Source: Glandiceps talaboti
Lineage: Eukaryota > Hemichordata > Enteropneusta > Spengelidae
Assembly (NCBI RefSeq): GCF_964340395.1
Contig: NC_135549.1
Coordinates: 12,436,342-12,496,341 of the forward strand
Direction of reading: 5' to 3'
DNA: 60,000 bases
In this document: one piece after another, positions 45,699-56,734 of the stretch
Layout: every line of letters starts with the position of its first letter
How positions within the stretch are numbered: position 1 is the stretch's first letter
Position numbers and translations under genes: made by a program
Notes under the pieces: model-generated
The model's database searches: none
What the model was told of the DNA's origin: nothing
The model's input: the letters and a program-made list of their open reading frames with translations, nothing else

Positions 45699-45944
45699 AT
45701 GACAGCACAACATCTGTACAATAATTTCAACGGCAGTGTAAAAGTTACATACGCTACCTTACCACACACTACACACACACAGCATGCAGCACTTATAAAG
45801 TTATACTTCCGATCGTTGAATGACTACGTGACACACATCCATACCTTAGCAAATAAAATACATAGCCTACTTACCAACAAAGTAATGCGAAATGGGCACG
45901 AAATCTTGGAATATATGCCTAAATGTCTCCAAAATTCACATTGA
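45699..45944 (+). CDS. Unrecognised small ORF (81 aa)
   Basis: An ATG with A at -3 opens 81 codons (starting MTAQHLYNNFNG) inside the CpG-richer patch. The composition is less repetitive than most chance frames in the window, but there is no domain, signal peptide or splice support. It could be chance. No function proposed. Confidence 0.12.
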   Translation: MTAQHLYNNFNGSVKVTYATLPHTTHTQHAALIKLYFRSLNDYVTHIHTLANKIHSLLTNKVMRNGHEILEYMPKCLQNSH

Positions 45945-46011
45945 CAATTTATCGTGCGACGACAGCGTCCAACATGGGTGTGCATCCTCGTAGCCTCGTT
46001 TTAAAACTTAC

Positions 46012-46274
46012 ACGCATGCGCATGTACTATCGGAAGAAAGTTTGCCTTGGTCGATGAACTTTCTGTAAACAATGCAATCCTCGGTTCCGTTGAAATATGT
46101 TACTTCATATTTATTTCCCGTATCATTTTCGCCAATCAACATAACCACACTGAAATCTACATTTTGGTGAGGTTTTAAAACCGGGTATTGGTAACGCAAT
46201 ACATAAATGTGATGTTCATCAAAATACCGAACCTTTTTTGAAGTCGAGTAATGGTGACGATACCCTCGGCACAC
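46012..46274 (-). CDS. Unrecognised exon-like ORF, minus strand
   Basis: An open frame of protein-like composition (with segments YVLRYQYPVLKPHQ, NVDFSVVMLIGEND and GTEDCIVYRKFIDQ) runs to a perfect GTAAGT donor (46011-46006). There is no in-frame ATG near its 5' end; the frame follows a stop, and AG acceptor candidates near 46225 lack a pyrimidine tract. It could be an internal exon, an exon starting at the internal Met, or a relic of a mobile element. I recognise no family. The NRF1-like motif overlaps its last codons. Confidence 0.22.
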
Positions 46275-47065
46275 CGTGAGTTACATGTAATCATCGGAAG
46301 TGACTCCTGGTACTTCCATGCTCTGAGTCTTAGCTTACCATAAAAATATATTTCTCATTACTTATCTTTTTTCAAAAAATGGTTGGATCGATATTAATGA
46401 TAATTGATTTTTTCACTTTTGGCAATTCTTTTGTTTTGTGTCATACCGATTTTGCGTGTGTTATTTTTTTAATTTCTGGTTTTCATGCGTCTAGGATCGG
46501 TGGGGCGTTAAGACTTATATATAGAAGCTGTGTTTGACCGGGCAGCCACAAAATGACCCAACTGTTTCAAGTAGACGGAACCAGGGATTTTGTTACTTTG
46601 GTTGAACATTATATCCCTTTTTCGAATCATTTCATAATCTTATTTTCGTAGAAATTTTCATGTACAATACGAACAGGTAAGGCTTTTGTACTTACTACTT
46701 ACTGTCAACTATTTTGGTAGAAATCCTTTGTCCATTATATGTAGAAATACCTCGTTGTGACGTAGTTTGAGTGTTTGAATGTGAATGCAGTTGTATATGT
46801 GACAATAAGAGACGGGGATGCAGAACTGTTATTTATTGAATATCATCAAGTCATCACCACAAAAAAGGAGCTGTGGTATTTGTAGGATATATAACTCGTC
46901 GCTCACACGCCTCGTTGACAAGCATCATTACCTTTCTTTAAAGAGACAGGTGCGGCTTTATATTGACTTGTTTTTAAGATTTGTTTCTGGGAATTTTTTT
47001 ACCATTATATACAATAACAGTACACATATGTAAAGGGTGAATGTCATCGCCTGCTGTAAAACTAC

Positions 47066-47293
47066 ATGGCCAACGTTGAAAACATAATAAACTCAATCAA
47101 ATATGAAGATATCTACAATCAACAATATAAAGTTTCTGGTGTCAACATCATAGAAAAAAAGTTGCGTGATTTCTATGTTTTTGAAATATACAAGTTGCCC
47201 ACATCACGGTACGTCCAGAGCAAACGTCATAGTTTACTTGTCATAGCAGTAGCGTTTCTAGTGGATTGTTTGCGATTTAAAAAATACTCATAG
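47066..47293 (+). CDS. Unrecognised small ORF (75 aa)
   Basis: The frame starts MANVENIINSIKYEDIYNQQ and is rich in Lys, Ile, Asn and Glu, as in coding AT-rich sequence. A GTACGT donor-like site after codon 48 (near 47210) would give a phase-2 exon. No domain recognised. It lies between the CpG-richer patch and the LINE fragment and might belong to a decayed element. Confidence 0.2.
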   Translation: MANVENIINSIKYEDIYNQQYKVSGVNIIEKKLRDFYVFEIYKLPTSRYVQSKRHSLLVIAVAFLVDCLRFKKYS

Positions 47294-47639
47294 AAGTAAG
47301 AGCAGTGTTATGGGATGACATTCATTAGTTAGACTGTCTTGTAAAATCATATCATCCGAGTCACACTAATTTCTGACAACTTCAACTTGGAACACGTTTG
47401 TGTTATAATTCAGTGGCCACGAATGCGTCCTCCCTACTCATACTTTTGTATGATTATTATTGTATGGATATAAAGTGTTTATATTCTTCACCTGTCAGGG
47501 TATATGTTTTTTATTTGTATTTCTTCAACCATATTCACATTTCGAACTTAAAAATACTGATGTAACGAAGAAAAGGCCAAACGGCGTTTAACGCGATGCA
47601 TGACGCCCTCGCGCGATCAGATGTGTGTACCGTACGGAA

Positions 47640-48605
47640 ATGTCGGGTTAGTCATATTGGTAGGTATAGACGCAATTCATTTGAGAACATTTTCTACAGT
47701 AGAAATACTTCTTTCGTTGGAGTTTTCTCGGAGAATAATTTTTTATGGAAATGCCACATTACAGAACTTAAGAATCAAGAATAGGTATATTTTACATATA
47801 GTTCCAGAGCACATTCTCTTGATGCTGTACAATACACGTGTTCTTCCCCATTTGTCATATGATTTTGATAGCACTATGAAGTTTGTAGCACTTATCAGTT
47901 TTATATCTCAAAGACATTCTCACCATTCAGAAGAAAATTGTTGTTATGATCAAATTCAGTTGCCATAATGCCCATTCAGATCCTTTATTTAAACTCCTTC
48001 GCATTTTAGTAGAAACAACGGAATTATCAAATGATTATGATTTTTTTTTTGTGTACGATGTAGTGAATAATAGAGTTGCGCCACACTTTTCAAATTTCCC
48101 CTCAAAAGTAGTCATTCTCATGATACTAGTCAAACAAGAACGAAATGATGTTTACCTCGCCAAATACAAAAACAACAGTTATTTGGTCAATTCAATTCAG
48201 AACTGGTGTTAAAACTTCGAATTCGTCCCTTCATATATGAGATACCTAGTCCCTGTTGTCAGAGTAAGTCTAAAACAGACTTCAAGAAGTACCTCCTAAA
48301 CCAAAAATATATGCCATCTTTCTATTAATATAATAATACTATTTATCATTACACATTATAAGTTCTGTATCATGGCCGTTATTATCATTATTATTTTGTA
48401 AGGTTTTCTTGCTGTAAATTTGTATATTTTGTCTAACTTTCTTCATTTAATTGAGGTCAATCTCGATTAGTTGTTTTGTCATTTTATTATTTTTGTCCTC
48501 CTTTTCCCCATGTCTGTTCAAATTTATTTTGTTGTTTACTCATTATATTTTATAATTTTAGTTGTATGATTTTTAATTTAGTGTAAATAAAAATCACTGA
48601 TAAAA
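47640..48605 (+). mobile_element. Decayed non-LTR retrotransposon 3' end (RT C-terminal part and 3' UTR)
   Basis: Segments in shifting plus-strand frames keep the order of the region after the reverse transcriptase palm in jockey/CR1-type LINEs. FVGVFSENNFLWKCHITELK (about 47719-47778) resembles the thumb 'FLGV..D..L.WK.HI..' block. VPEHILLMLYNTRVLPHLSY (about 47801-47860) resembles 'LYNTLVLPHLSYC'. Then come FVYDVVNNRVAPHFSNF and QERNDVYLAKYKNN (about 48049-48170), and finally SKTDFKKYLLNQKY (about 48268-48309). At least three frame changes and several stops separate them, so it is dead. An AT-rich 3' tail runs to about 48605. The clade is not resolved. Confidence 0.75.
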
Positions 48606-48636
48606 ATCTTGACGAATCAAGCGGAGAAAGTTTATG

Positions 48637-48740
48637 TATGTGTGTGTGTATGTATGTATGTATGTATGTATGTATGTATGTATGTATGTATGTATGTATG
48701 TATGTATGTATGTATGTGTGTGTATGTGTGTGTGTGTGTG

Positions 48741-48800
<60 letters not shown>
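48637..48800. repeat. Compound microsatellite (ATGT)n-(GT)n
   Basis: A TATG run (about 48648-48716) is followed by a GT run (about 48717-48799). Frames on both strands through it (Cys-Val-Tyr-Met or His-Thr repeats) are not genes. Confidence 0.95.
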
Positions 48801-48801
<1 letters not shown>

Positions 48802-48880
48802 GGGGTGGGGTGTTTCGTCATTCTCTGGCCCGAATGATATCAACGACAATAGATTTCAATAACTAATATAAACATTTGCA

Positions 48881-48937
48881 AAATCATTAAACTCTGGGCT
48901 TGTGTTGGCAAATCATTAAACTCTGGGCTTGTGTTGG
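48881..48937. repeat. Perfect 28-bp direct repeat
   Basis: AAATCATTAAACTCTGGGCT followed by TGTGTTGG occurs twice, at 48881-48908 and 48910-48937, with a period of 29 bp. Confidence 0.9.
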
Positions 48938-49299
48938 ATAAAAGCTCAAATCAAATACAACTTACAAGCCTAGAGCCTAGAGTTATGTGCATCAACTAAA
49001 ATATCAATTAATTTATCAATATGTAATTTTATTAGTGTCTCAACATGTGGCGACACACAAGAATACAAACAATTGGTTCATTTATAAGGTATAGAAAAAA
49101 ATTGACAAATTTTCCTTTAAACCATAGACATGTTTGTCAGACTTGTTACAAATTCAAATAAATATCACAAATTATTATACTTACTGCTGTCTCTGTGGTA
49201 CATCCAGAATTACCTCATTGCTTTGTAGTTGCAAACATTGTTGCGAGAGTGTTGTGTGTGGGTTGTTGTTGTTGTTTTTTTGGTTTTTTTTGTTTTTTT

Positions 49300-49331
49300 G
49301 GGTGATTGGGGGTTGGAGAGGGTTGTTTGGG
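49300..49331 (+). other. Canonical G-quadruplex-type motif
   Basis: Four G-tracts of at least three (49300-49302, 49308-49312, 49320-49322 and 49329-49331) are separated by loops of 5, 7 and 6 bases, fitting G3+N1-7. It sits at the end of a 75-bp G/T-only tract (from about 49255). Folding is predicted only. Confidence 0.6.
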
Positions 49332-49497
49332 TTTTTACGTTCAAAATAAAAAACAAACGCGGCACTGCAGCTACTTGGTATCCCTAATGAGTTACTTGGT
49401 ATATTCTAAAACCAACATAGAGATAAAATCGAAATGGCAACATCACATCAACTTGTCGCCGAATACTTGATGACCAAGCTTTGAAGAAATCAAATGA

Positions 49498-50551
<1,054 letters not shown>

Positions 50552-51123
50552 AGGGTGACCCTAAAACGAATGACAACCAGAAGGACAGAAAAGGAATGAC
50601 AACATTTCCAGTATGTAAACAGTGGAATGACACCCTTTTCTACATTCAGTTATTTGAATGACACCCATTGCACTGTAAAACGAGTGGAATGACAGCCGCC
50701 ACGCTATAAATTAAGTGGAATGACAGCATTTTCAATGCTTTGAAACTGGAAAGACAGCATTTCCAGTATGTAAATAGTGGAATGACACCCTTTTCTAGAT
50801 TCAGTTAATTGAAGAGTGGCGGCTGTCATTCCACTGGATTTACAGTGCAGAAGGTGTCATTCAACTAACTGAATGTAGAAAAGGGTGTCATTCCACTGTT
50901 TACATATACTGGAAATGCTGTCATTCCAGTTTCAAAGCATTGAAAATGCTGTCATTCCACTTATTTTATAGAGTGGCGGCTGTCATTCCACTCGTTTTAC
51001 AGTGCAGAGGTTGTCATTCAACTAACTGAATGTAGAAAAGGGTGTCATTCCACTGTTTACATACTGGAAATGCTGTCATTTGTTTTCCATCATTCGGGTT
51101 GTCATTCGTTTTAGGGTCACCCT
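50552..51123. mobile_element. Foldback element made of 31-bp monomers in two opposed arrays
   Basis: The element is 572 bp with perfect terminal inverted repeats, AGGGTGACCCTAAAACGAAT then GACAACC at the left, and the reverse complement at the right end. It is flanked by the 7-bp direct repeat TCAAAAT (50545-50551 and 51124-51130). The interior is two head-to-head arrays. GAATGAC (one copy GAAAGAC) starts at 50568, 50594, 50625, 50656, 50687, 50718, 50749 and 50780. GTCATTC (one copy GTCATTT) starts at 50825, 50856, 50887, 50920, 50951, 50982, 51013, 51044, 51075 and 51101. Spacing is almost always exactly 31 bp. The right array also repeats at a higher order of about 157 bp. There is no coding capacity. 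The superfamily is unassigned. Confidence 0.85.
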
Positions 51124-51435
51124 TCAAAATATATACACTGACTATTCAGTTGTTACCTGCAATGTATACAATACTCAAAATCTATACACTAAATGACAAT
51201 CAGCTCACTGCTACTTAAAGAGTTGATGTATCAAATATCAAAAAACCCTATTTGATGCTATTAAACAATGGCTGATCAACTTTGATACTTAGTGATAAAT
51301 ATGATGAATATTCACCCCTCCATTTAAATAATCAGTGAACAATTCTATTTTTTGAATAAGTGGTTGTGATATTTCTAATCTTCAACACCTATATGCCCAG
51401 TTACTAATCTATTAATTTTCTTTGTTTTCTGTCAG

Positions 51436-51555
51436 ATACACCTGAAGATAAGTGTTTGCAGTGAGACTAAAAAAAAAACTACATAAGTGCATCACTATGA
51501 TATAATGTTATATGATTTGGAAAGAAACCTTTGATTCAACTGAGATATAATCATC
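51436..51555 (+). promoter_or_regulatory. Likely 5' UTR of the plexin gene
   Basis: A strong acceptor-like site (TTTTCTTTGTTTTCTGTCAG, ending 51435) precedes the start codon by 120 bp. The start-bearing exon therefore probably begins at 51436, with one or more non-coding exons upstream. Plexin genes often have separate 5' UTR exons. The transcription start cannot be placed. Confidence 0.35.
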
Positions 51556-52710
51556 ATGGAGACCTACAAAATTTCTTTGTTCCTGGTCTTAATGTTTGTG
51601 ATTGTGTGTCAATGTCAGAACTTTCCCAAGTTTGTAGAGACCAATGAAATTACCAATAATGCTGTCGCTTTACAAAGAATGACTCTAGATAGAGAGAGTG
51701 ATTCCTTGTTAGTAGGATCTGTAAATAGAATTTATAGGTTGTCCAGTGATTTGCAAAAACTAGCTGAAGGAGAGACAGGACCCAAAGATGACAATGCTGA
51801 ATTTGGCTGTGTGCCACCAGATTTTGATGGTTGTGTAGAAGATAGGGTTCCAACAGATAATGTGAATAAAATTCTTGTCCTAGATACTGCTACTGATTGG
51901 ATTGTTGCATGTGGAAATGTTCACAAAGGGATCTGTCAAACGAGAAACAAGGATACTTTGGAAGTCGTAAAGAATTATTACAGACAAGTAACTTCTGCTG
52001 GTTCAAGTTTATCAGCTGAAGGTTTCATTGGTCCTGGACCTAGTGGTAATGTTCTCTATGTTGGTAGGAGCTATATGTTGAAAACAGACACTCAGTGGGA
52101 TGCTTTAACAAGTCGTATTTTACCTTCCACTACCAATGATAATGATGCATTTACTATAGTCTCAACAGAATTCACAACAAATTCTGCATCGATTCGAGGA
52201 AGGGATGACTTTCTTACCCAAAATCCAACTTTTAACATTGACTATGTGTATGGATTTACTAGTAATGATTTCACCTACTATGTAGCAATACAACCTAAAA
52301 CTGACACACAGCCAAATGGTCCATTTGTGACCAAAATTATCCAGATATGCCAAAGTTGTGCAAAGTATCGTGAAACCTATATTGACCTACCATTGGTTTG
52401 TAAAGGTAATGATGGAAGTGAATATGAATTAGCGCAGTCAGCATACATGATTAATGCTGGTACAAACCTTGCAGACAATTTAGGATTGAGCAGTGGTGAT
52501 AACAAAGCTGTCTTGATGGTAACATTTGCCAAAGCTGAAGGCACGTCAAAAACTCCAACCCAGGATTCTGCTGTATGTGTGTATTCTATCAAATCTATCA
52601 GAGAGAAGTATTTAGAATGGGTTGATGACTGTTCAGGTGATGGCAGTTTATCTGAAGGATGTGAATGGGCTATAGGGTACAACCCAGACTCCTGTGGAAG
52701 TGGCACTCTG
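51556..52710 (+). CDS. Plexin, exon 1: signal peptide and most of the Sema domain
   Basis: This starts the main gene, a plexin, the cell-surface receptor family for semaphorins that steers axons and cell migration. The ATG at 51556 is followed by a signal peptide (residues 1-20, hydrophobic 6-18, ending CQC). The Sema beta-propeller then begins: LLVGSVNRIYRL (51-62), ACGNVHKGICQTRN (118-131), FIGPGPSGNVLYVGRSYML (157-175), GFTSNDFTYYVAIQ (233-246), CAKYRETYIDLPLVC (268-282) and LAQSAYMINAG (292-302). Cysteines are at 85, 93, 119, 127, 265, 268, 282, 341, 359, 369 and 380. The exon ends CTG followed by a GTAGGG donor (52711), phase 0. Read-through would stop five codons later. One exon holding nearly the whole Sema domain resembles the large first coding exon of vertebrate plexins. 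Plexin-A versus -B class is not settled here. Confidence 0.9.
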
Positions 52711-54332
52711 GTAGGGTTTGTATAATGAATGAATATAGTGTATACTGTCAATGTACTAGATGGTTTACAAATTTATTGTAACAAAATATTATTGTACACT
52801 TTCAGGCTGATTTATTTGATGGAGCAAAAAAGAATTGTACATTTTGTATTAAGTGACTACTTGTTGTAGCTGCAGTCATTTTTGTACTTAAAAGTATTGA
52901 TTTCACACCTATTTAGTAATCTTGCCTCTGACTTTGTTTTCAATCAAACCTGCACTTAGCTATAACTGCGACATTTTTTTTATACGATAAACAAAGATAT
53001 ATTCACTAAAACATGGTCATTTACTTAAAAAAAAACATTGTATCTGTTAATTATTGGTCAATTTTATCTGTAAGTATAAGTGTAGTCACAAGTTTAATTC
53101 TTCAGGGAAAACTCATTTTTGAATCTGTCACCAACTGTACTAGTTGTAACAGGAATACCACAAAATATTCATTGAAAATTGTTAAAATACAAATAGTAAG
53201 ACATAGAACATGCTAATCAATGGTCGAAATTATCCATTAGCAGTACTGGAACACGTTGAAATCATGATTGCCGTTGAGGGCCCTGATTTTTAGGTGTGGA
53301 CACAAAAATCAATTTGATTTGATTTATCATGTATACAGCTACAAAAAGTGTAGTATGCTTACCAACAGATGATGTGATACTGTTCCATGACAGTCACAAA
53401 CCATTAGCGGTCCAAGTGCAACAAACCCGCGGGCTTGCCTGGCGAAAACGGGTGTCATAAAAGTTGTTTGCATCTCTAAAGCTGTTTGTAGCATTACTTA
53501 TGATAGCCTAAAAAATTGATAACAACTGATATAAGACGGAGATAAGGTTTGCCTCAATTGCAGTCCATGCAGACGGCCGAATAGAGGTTTTTACAGCTGT
53601 TTACTTGTGTTATGTAAGAGCCCTTCATCACATGTGTAAATATTGGTACGCTTTGATAACAAGTCCACTTGCTTGGCTAATGGCTTGTCCCAGTAATGAT
53701 TGTGTACAATATTCCAAGTAAGTTAGTACTGAAAAAATCACTTGTAAAAATGTTACAGTTGCAGCAAGTGCACTTTTGTAGCTCGATACAATTTATTTAA
53801 AGGTGAAAATGATTGGCAGGTGAACATTGCAAGACAGCACTCCATATTTGGTAATGGGAGGGTTAATATTTTCATCATGACCATTGTTTGTATGGCAATG
53901 CATGAAACAGTGAATAAATCAAGGCTGCATAATACATCCAGGAGAATAGTGGTTAGGCATGACTTGATTACTGGTAGTCTCCTAAGAATAGTACAGTGGA
54001 AAGAACATAGAAAATTAGTGATAACTTTGTGTGCTGTTTTTATTGACAATTATTCTGGCCCTCACTTCCAGAAAAATGACCTATGAACAATATATGCTCC
54101 TATTGGCCAAACAAATGAAATCTTTCATCCTTCTGATAATGAGCATATGGGTTATTTATGAGTCACAAAAGTACAATAAGTACTTAGATGTACTTTTACA
54201 CTGTGAAACTGTATCCGTAAGCAGCAATTTAGAAATCTTCCATGGTGACTTTAAACTACAAATTTTTATATGTCAATCACATCATTCTTCAAAGATATAT
54301 GCTAAAGAGTAGTTTACTGATTTTATTTTCAG
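52711..54332 (+). other. Plexin intron 1
   Basis: 1622 bp between the exon 1 donor and the exon 2 acceptor. Open frames here (for example 53820-54086, and 53753-54049 on the minus strand) are shadows without support. No recognisable mobile element. The last 70 bp resemble the matching intron end of the minus-strand copy. Confidence 0.7.
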
Positions 54333-54527
54333 GCAAACCTAGTTGATACTCATATGTGTTATTGTGATGACATCTATGCCTATGGTGCCATAACTTGTGG
54401 ATCTTTAGAAATCATCAAAACTGCAGCCTATACATCCCGTGGGTCTAAGTTAACTGCCATTTCTGCTGTCACTCATCTGGACCATACCATTGTGTTTGTG
54501 GGTAATGAAGATGGATATTTAAAGAAG
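54333..54527 (+). CDS. Plexin, exon 2: end of the Sema domain
   Basis: Acceptor GATTTTATTTTCAG, then 65 codons in phase 0 (ANLVDTHMCYC at the start, DHTIVFVGNEDGYLKK at the end) to a GTAAGG donor at 54528. The segment AAYTSRGSKLTAIS, then HTIVFVGNEDG, matches the plexin pattern in which the last propeller blade ends 'T..FLGT..G.L.K'. It carries three cysteines near its start. Residues are about 386-450 of the precursor. Confidence 0.88.
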
Positions 54528-54618
54528 GTAAGGCCAAGTTATTGTACTACAATTGTCCCAAAGTATGGCTGCAGAAACACCACAAGCACTCATGCATACA
54601 CCCTGAGACTGTATAATA

Positions 54619-54765
54619 TAGTTACTTTGGAACAGTTAATTGGAAACAAATGTGACGTTTTGATCCATCTACTACAGACCTTCATCATGCAATGATTACA
54701 TGACCAATGTCTGTAATATATAGACAAATCACATTAGTTTCCAATTTACCGTTCCAAAGTAACTG
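54619..54765. mobile_element. Small palindromic MITE in plexin intron 2 (Tc1/mariner-like)
   Basis: Inverted ends TAGTTACTTTGGAAC...AATTGGAAAC (left) and, as reverse complement, CAGTTACTTTGGAAC...AATTGGAAAC (right) are flanked by TA on both sides (54617-54618, 54766-54767). It is 147 bp and non-coding. The TA duplication and CAGT-type ends fit Tc1/mariner MITEs; the family call is inference. Confidence 0.6.
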
Positions 54766-54954
54766 TATTGTACTGTCCTAGTGATTCTTGTAACCATGAA
54801 CAATATATTCTCCATATACCCTAAGTATGCCACATTTGCACACACATTGAGTGGTAGTTGTCTGTCATAGCACATATTACAAATAAAACAATTTGCATTC
54901 AGTACTTGTCTTTTAGAAGTTTACCATGTATATCAGTGAAATTAACAGTGAATA

Positions 54955-54983
54955 GAACAGAACAGAACAGAACAGAACAGAAC
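54955..54983. repeat. (GAACA)n microsatellite
   Basis: About five to six tandem copies of a pentamer in plexin intron 2. Confidence 0.9.
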
Positions 54984-55286
54984 AAAAGCCAAGTTTCATT
55001 TCAAACAATACTGAATATGCTTAACTTCGTTTTATCAAAACAGAAAGTTAAGCAAGACTTATTTCTGCCATTAGTACGCTTTATTGACTTTCAGATCACG
55101 CTACAATCATGACAAGTTAATTTTTACAGAAGAACAATGATTTATGTACCATATCTAAAATGCAACATGGCTATTGTTTTCTTTCCTTCATGAACGTAGT
55201 TTCATGATGACACTGATTTGACTGACTACAGATTGTTCAACATTAGGCAAAGTATGAGAGTCTTTCTTTGTTTCTTTTAATTTTAG

Positions 55287-55421
55287 TTGAAAGTGGTGAG
55301 TGGTACATCAGCCTTGGAATATGAAGACATTGCAGTTGTTAGTAACAATCCTGAAATTGTACAGAATGGATTGATGTTTGATAAAGAGGAAAACTACATC
55401 TATGTTATGAGTAAGAGACAG
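55287..55421 (+). CDS. Plexin, exon 3: link between Sema and PSI
   Basis: Acceptor TTTCTTTTAATTTTAG, then 45 codons in phase 0 (LKVVSGTSALEYEDIAVVSN at the start) ending MSKRQ, with a GTGAGT donor at 55422. The segment NPEIVQNGLMFDKEENYIYVMSKRQ matches the plexin block 'v..GSpil.dm.f....LYvmt..qv' that ends the Sema domain. Residues are about 451-495. Its last 50 bp and donor have been tandemly amplified into the intron (55422-55643). A splicing error to any later copy would add VS and then a stop. Confidence 0.88.
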
Positions 55422-55643
55422 GTGAGTTGATGTTTGATAAAGATGAAATCTACATCTAAGTTACGAGTAAGAGACAGGTGAGTTGATGTTTGATAAAGAT
55501 GAAATCTACATCTATGTTACGAGTAAGAGACAGGTGAGTTGATGTTTGATAAAGATGAAATCTACATCTATGTTACGAGTAAGAGGCAGGTGAGTTGATG
55601 TTTGATAAAGATGAAAACTATATCTATATTATGACAGACACAG
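55422..55643 (+). repeat. 56-bp tandem array grown from the exon 3/intron 3 junction
   Basis: Units of exactly 56 bp begin with the donor GTGAGT at 55422, 55478, 55534 and 55590, and each contains a near-copy of the exon 3 end (TTGATGTTTGATAAAGATGA then AATCTACATCTATGTTACGA and GTAAGAGACAG). Three complete units preserve both exon-like sequence and CAG followed by GTGAGT. The last unit is degenerate and ends without a donor. Confidence 0.95.
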
Positions 55644-56400
55644 ATAAATTCCTTCATCTAATGAATAGTAAAAATTGAGATTATAATTAAAGATGTGGCT
55701 ATATATACAATACACATACACTGTCAGTTGCCTCAACAAATACACAAATATTGACATGTTCACTAGTGTAATACATGTATATGTATATGTATATGTATAT
55801 AATTATGTTTCAACATCAGATGAAGTAATTTAGAGTATATGTAAGAAACAGGGATAGGAACATCACAGTTCAGACAAGGTCATGCTAATGATGGATTTTT
55901 CTTCAGCATCACAATCCAAAACACACTGAACCCCTCCTACCCAAAATTGTCAAAACAGGATGACCCTACTGTCAATTTCAAAAACAGGGTGACAGATAAC
56001 AATACAAATGTATAACAAAAGATAACAATAGGAATATAGTCAAGTAGATAAATATTTTCTTTAAAATTACATGGTCATCTAGCAACTGAGAAACTACACA
56101 TAGAAACAGTAAAATGATGGTGCATACATGTGGACATTATGTTTAAAATCATCAGAAACTTGACAGCTGTGCTACGACACCATTGGCACCATTTTGGTAA
56201 AGATGTTGCTCAGTATTACATGCTGAGTACTAAAATTTTAATCACTACACACAACATACTTTTGATAAGCTGAGAGTTGATAAGTTTACATTGTGTAAAT
56301 GTGTAAATCAATTAAAGTTCATAGGAAGAACAACTGTGCTGATATAAATTGTTATGATTGCTAAATATCCTTGGTGTGATCACATTCCACTTCATTACAG
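55644..56400 (+). other. Remainder of plexin intron 3
   Basis: Holds a short TATATG run (about 55778-55801) and no recognisable gene. It ends in the acceptor CACTTCATTACAG. Confidence 0.6.
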
Positions 56401-56510
56401 ATAACCAAATTACCAGTTGAAAATTGTGAGCAGTACACAGATTGTGAAGACTGTACATCAGTGAATGGTGTTGGAGACCCTTACTGTGGATGGTGTTCAC
56501 TTGAAAATAA
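56401..56510 (+). CDS. Plexin, exon 4: first half of PSI domain 1
   Basis: 110 bp, entering in phase 0 and leaving in phase 2 before a GTGAGT donor (56511). It reads [20 protein letters not shown], then a segment ending [13 protein letters not shown]. The pattern C..Y..C..C....DPYCGWC is the diagnostic PSI (plexin-semaphorin-integrin) signature. Residues are about 496-532. PSI folds are small disulphide knots that join the Sema propeller to the IPT stalk. Confidence 0.92.
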
Positions 56511-56734
56511 GTGAGTTTTCAGTCATTAACGACATATCATGCAGAAGCACATTTCGTTCAAAAATTTACACAACTCACGTTTTGTGCTTCCATTATGCAT
56601 TATACTGCCCTCTGTAGTTCAAATAGGTTTGCTTTTGTTTTTAGCACAACTGCATTGAAAGATGGTCATCCAAACACATTTGTAATGCCTTTCACTGTTA
56701 ACTCAAAAACTACTCTGCAGATTGGTCTGAATTT

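Larger units (their letters stand above)
45110..46660. promoter_or_regulatory. CpG-richer patch with promoter-type motifs
   Basis: CpG dinucleotides become visibly frequent here compared with the flanks. Motifs include an NRF1-like ACGCATGCGCAT (46012-46023), an ETS-like ATCGGAAG (about 46029-46036) and a TATA-like TTATATATAG (46515-46524), with an ATG 29 bp downstream at 46553 opening a 32-codon frame. The patch could be an unmethylated promoter region, possibly bidirectional, or part of an old mobile element. No gene either side is certain. Confidence 0.3.

Noticed and set aside
52711-52728. Ending plexin at the stop just after exon 1, as a single-exon gene
   Set aside because: Frame, phase, splice sites and plexin homology continue through eight further exons, so the stop lies in intron 1.
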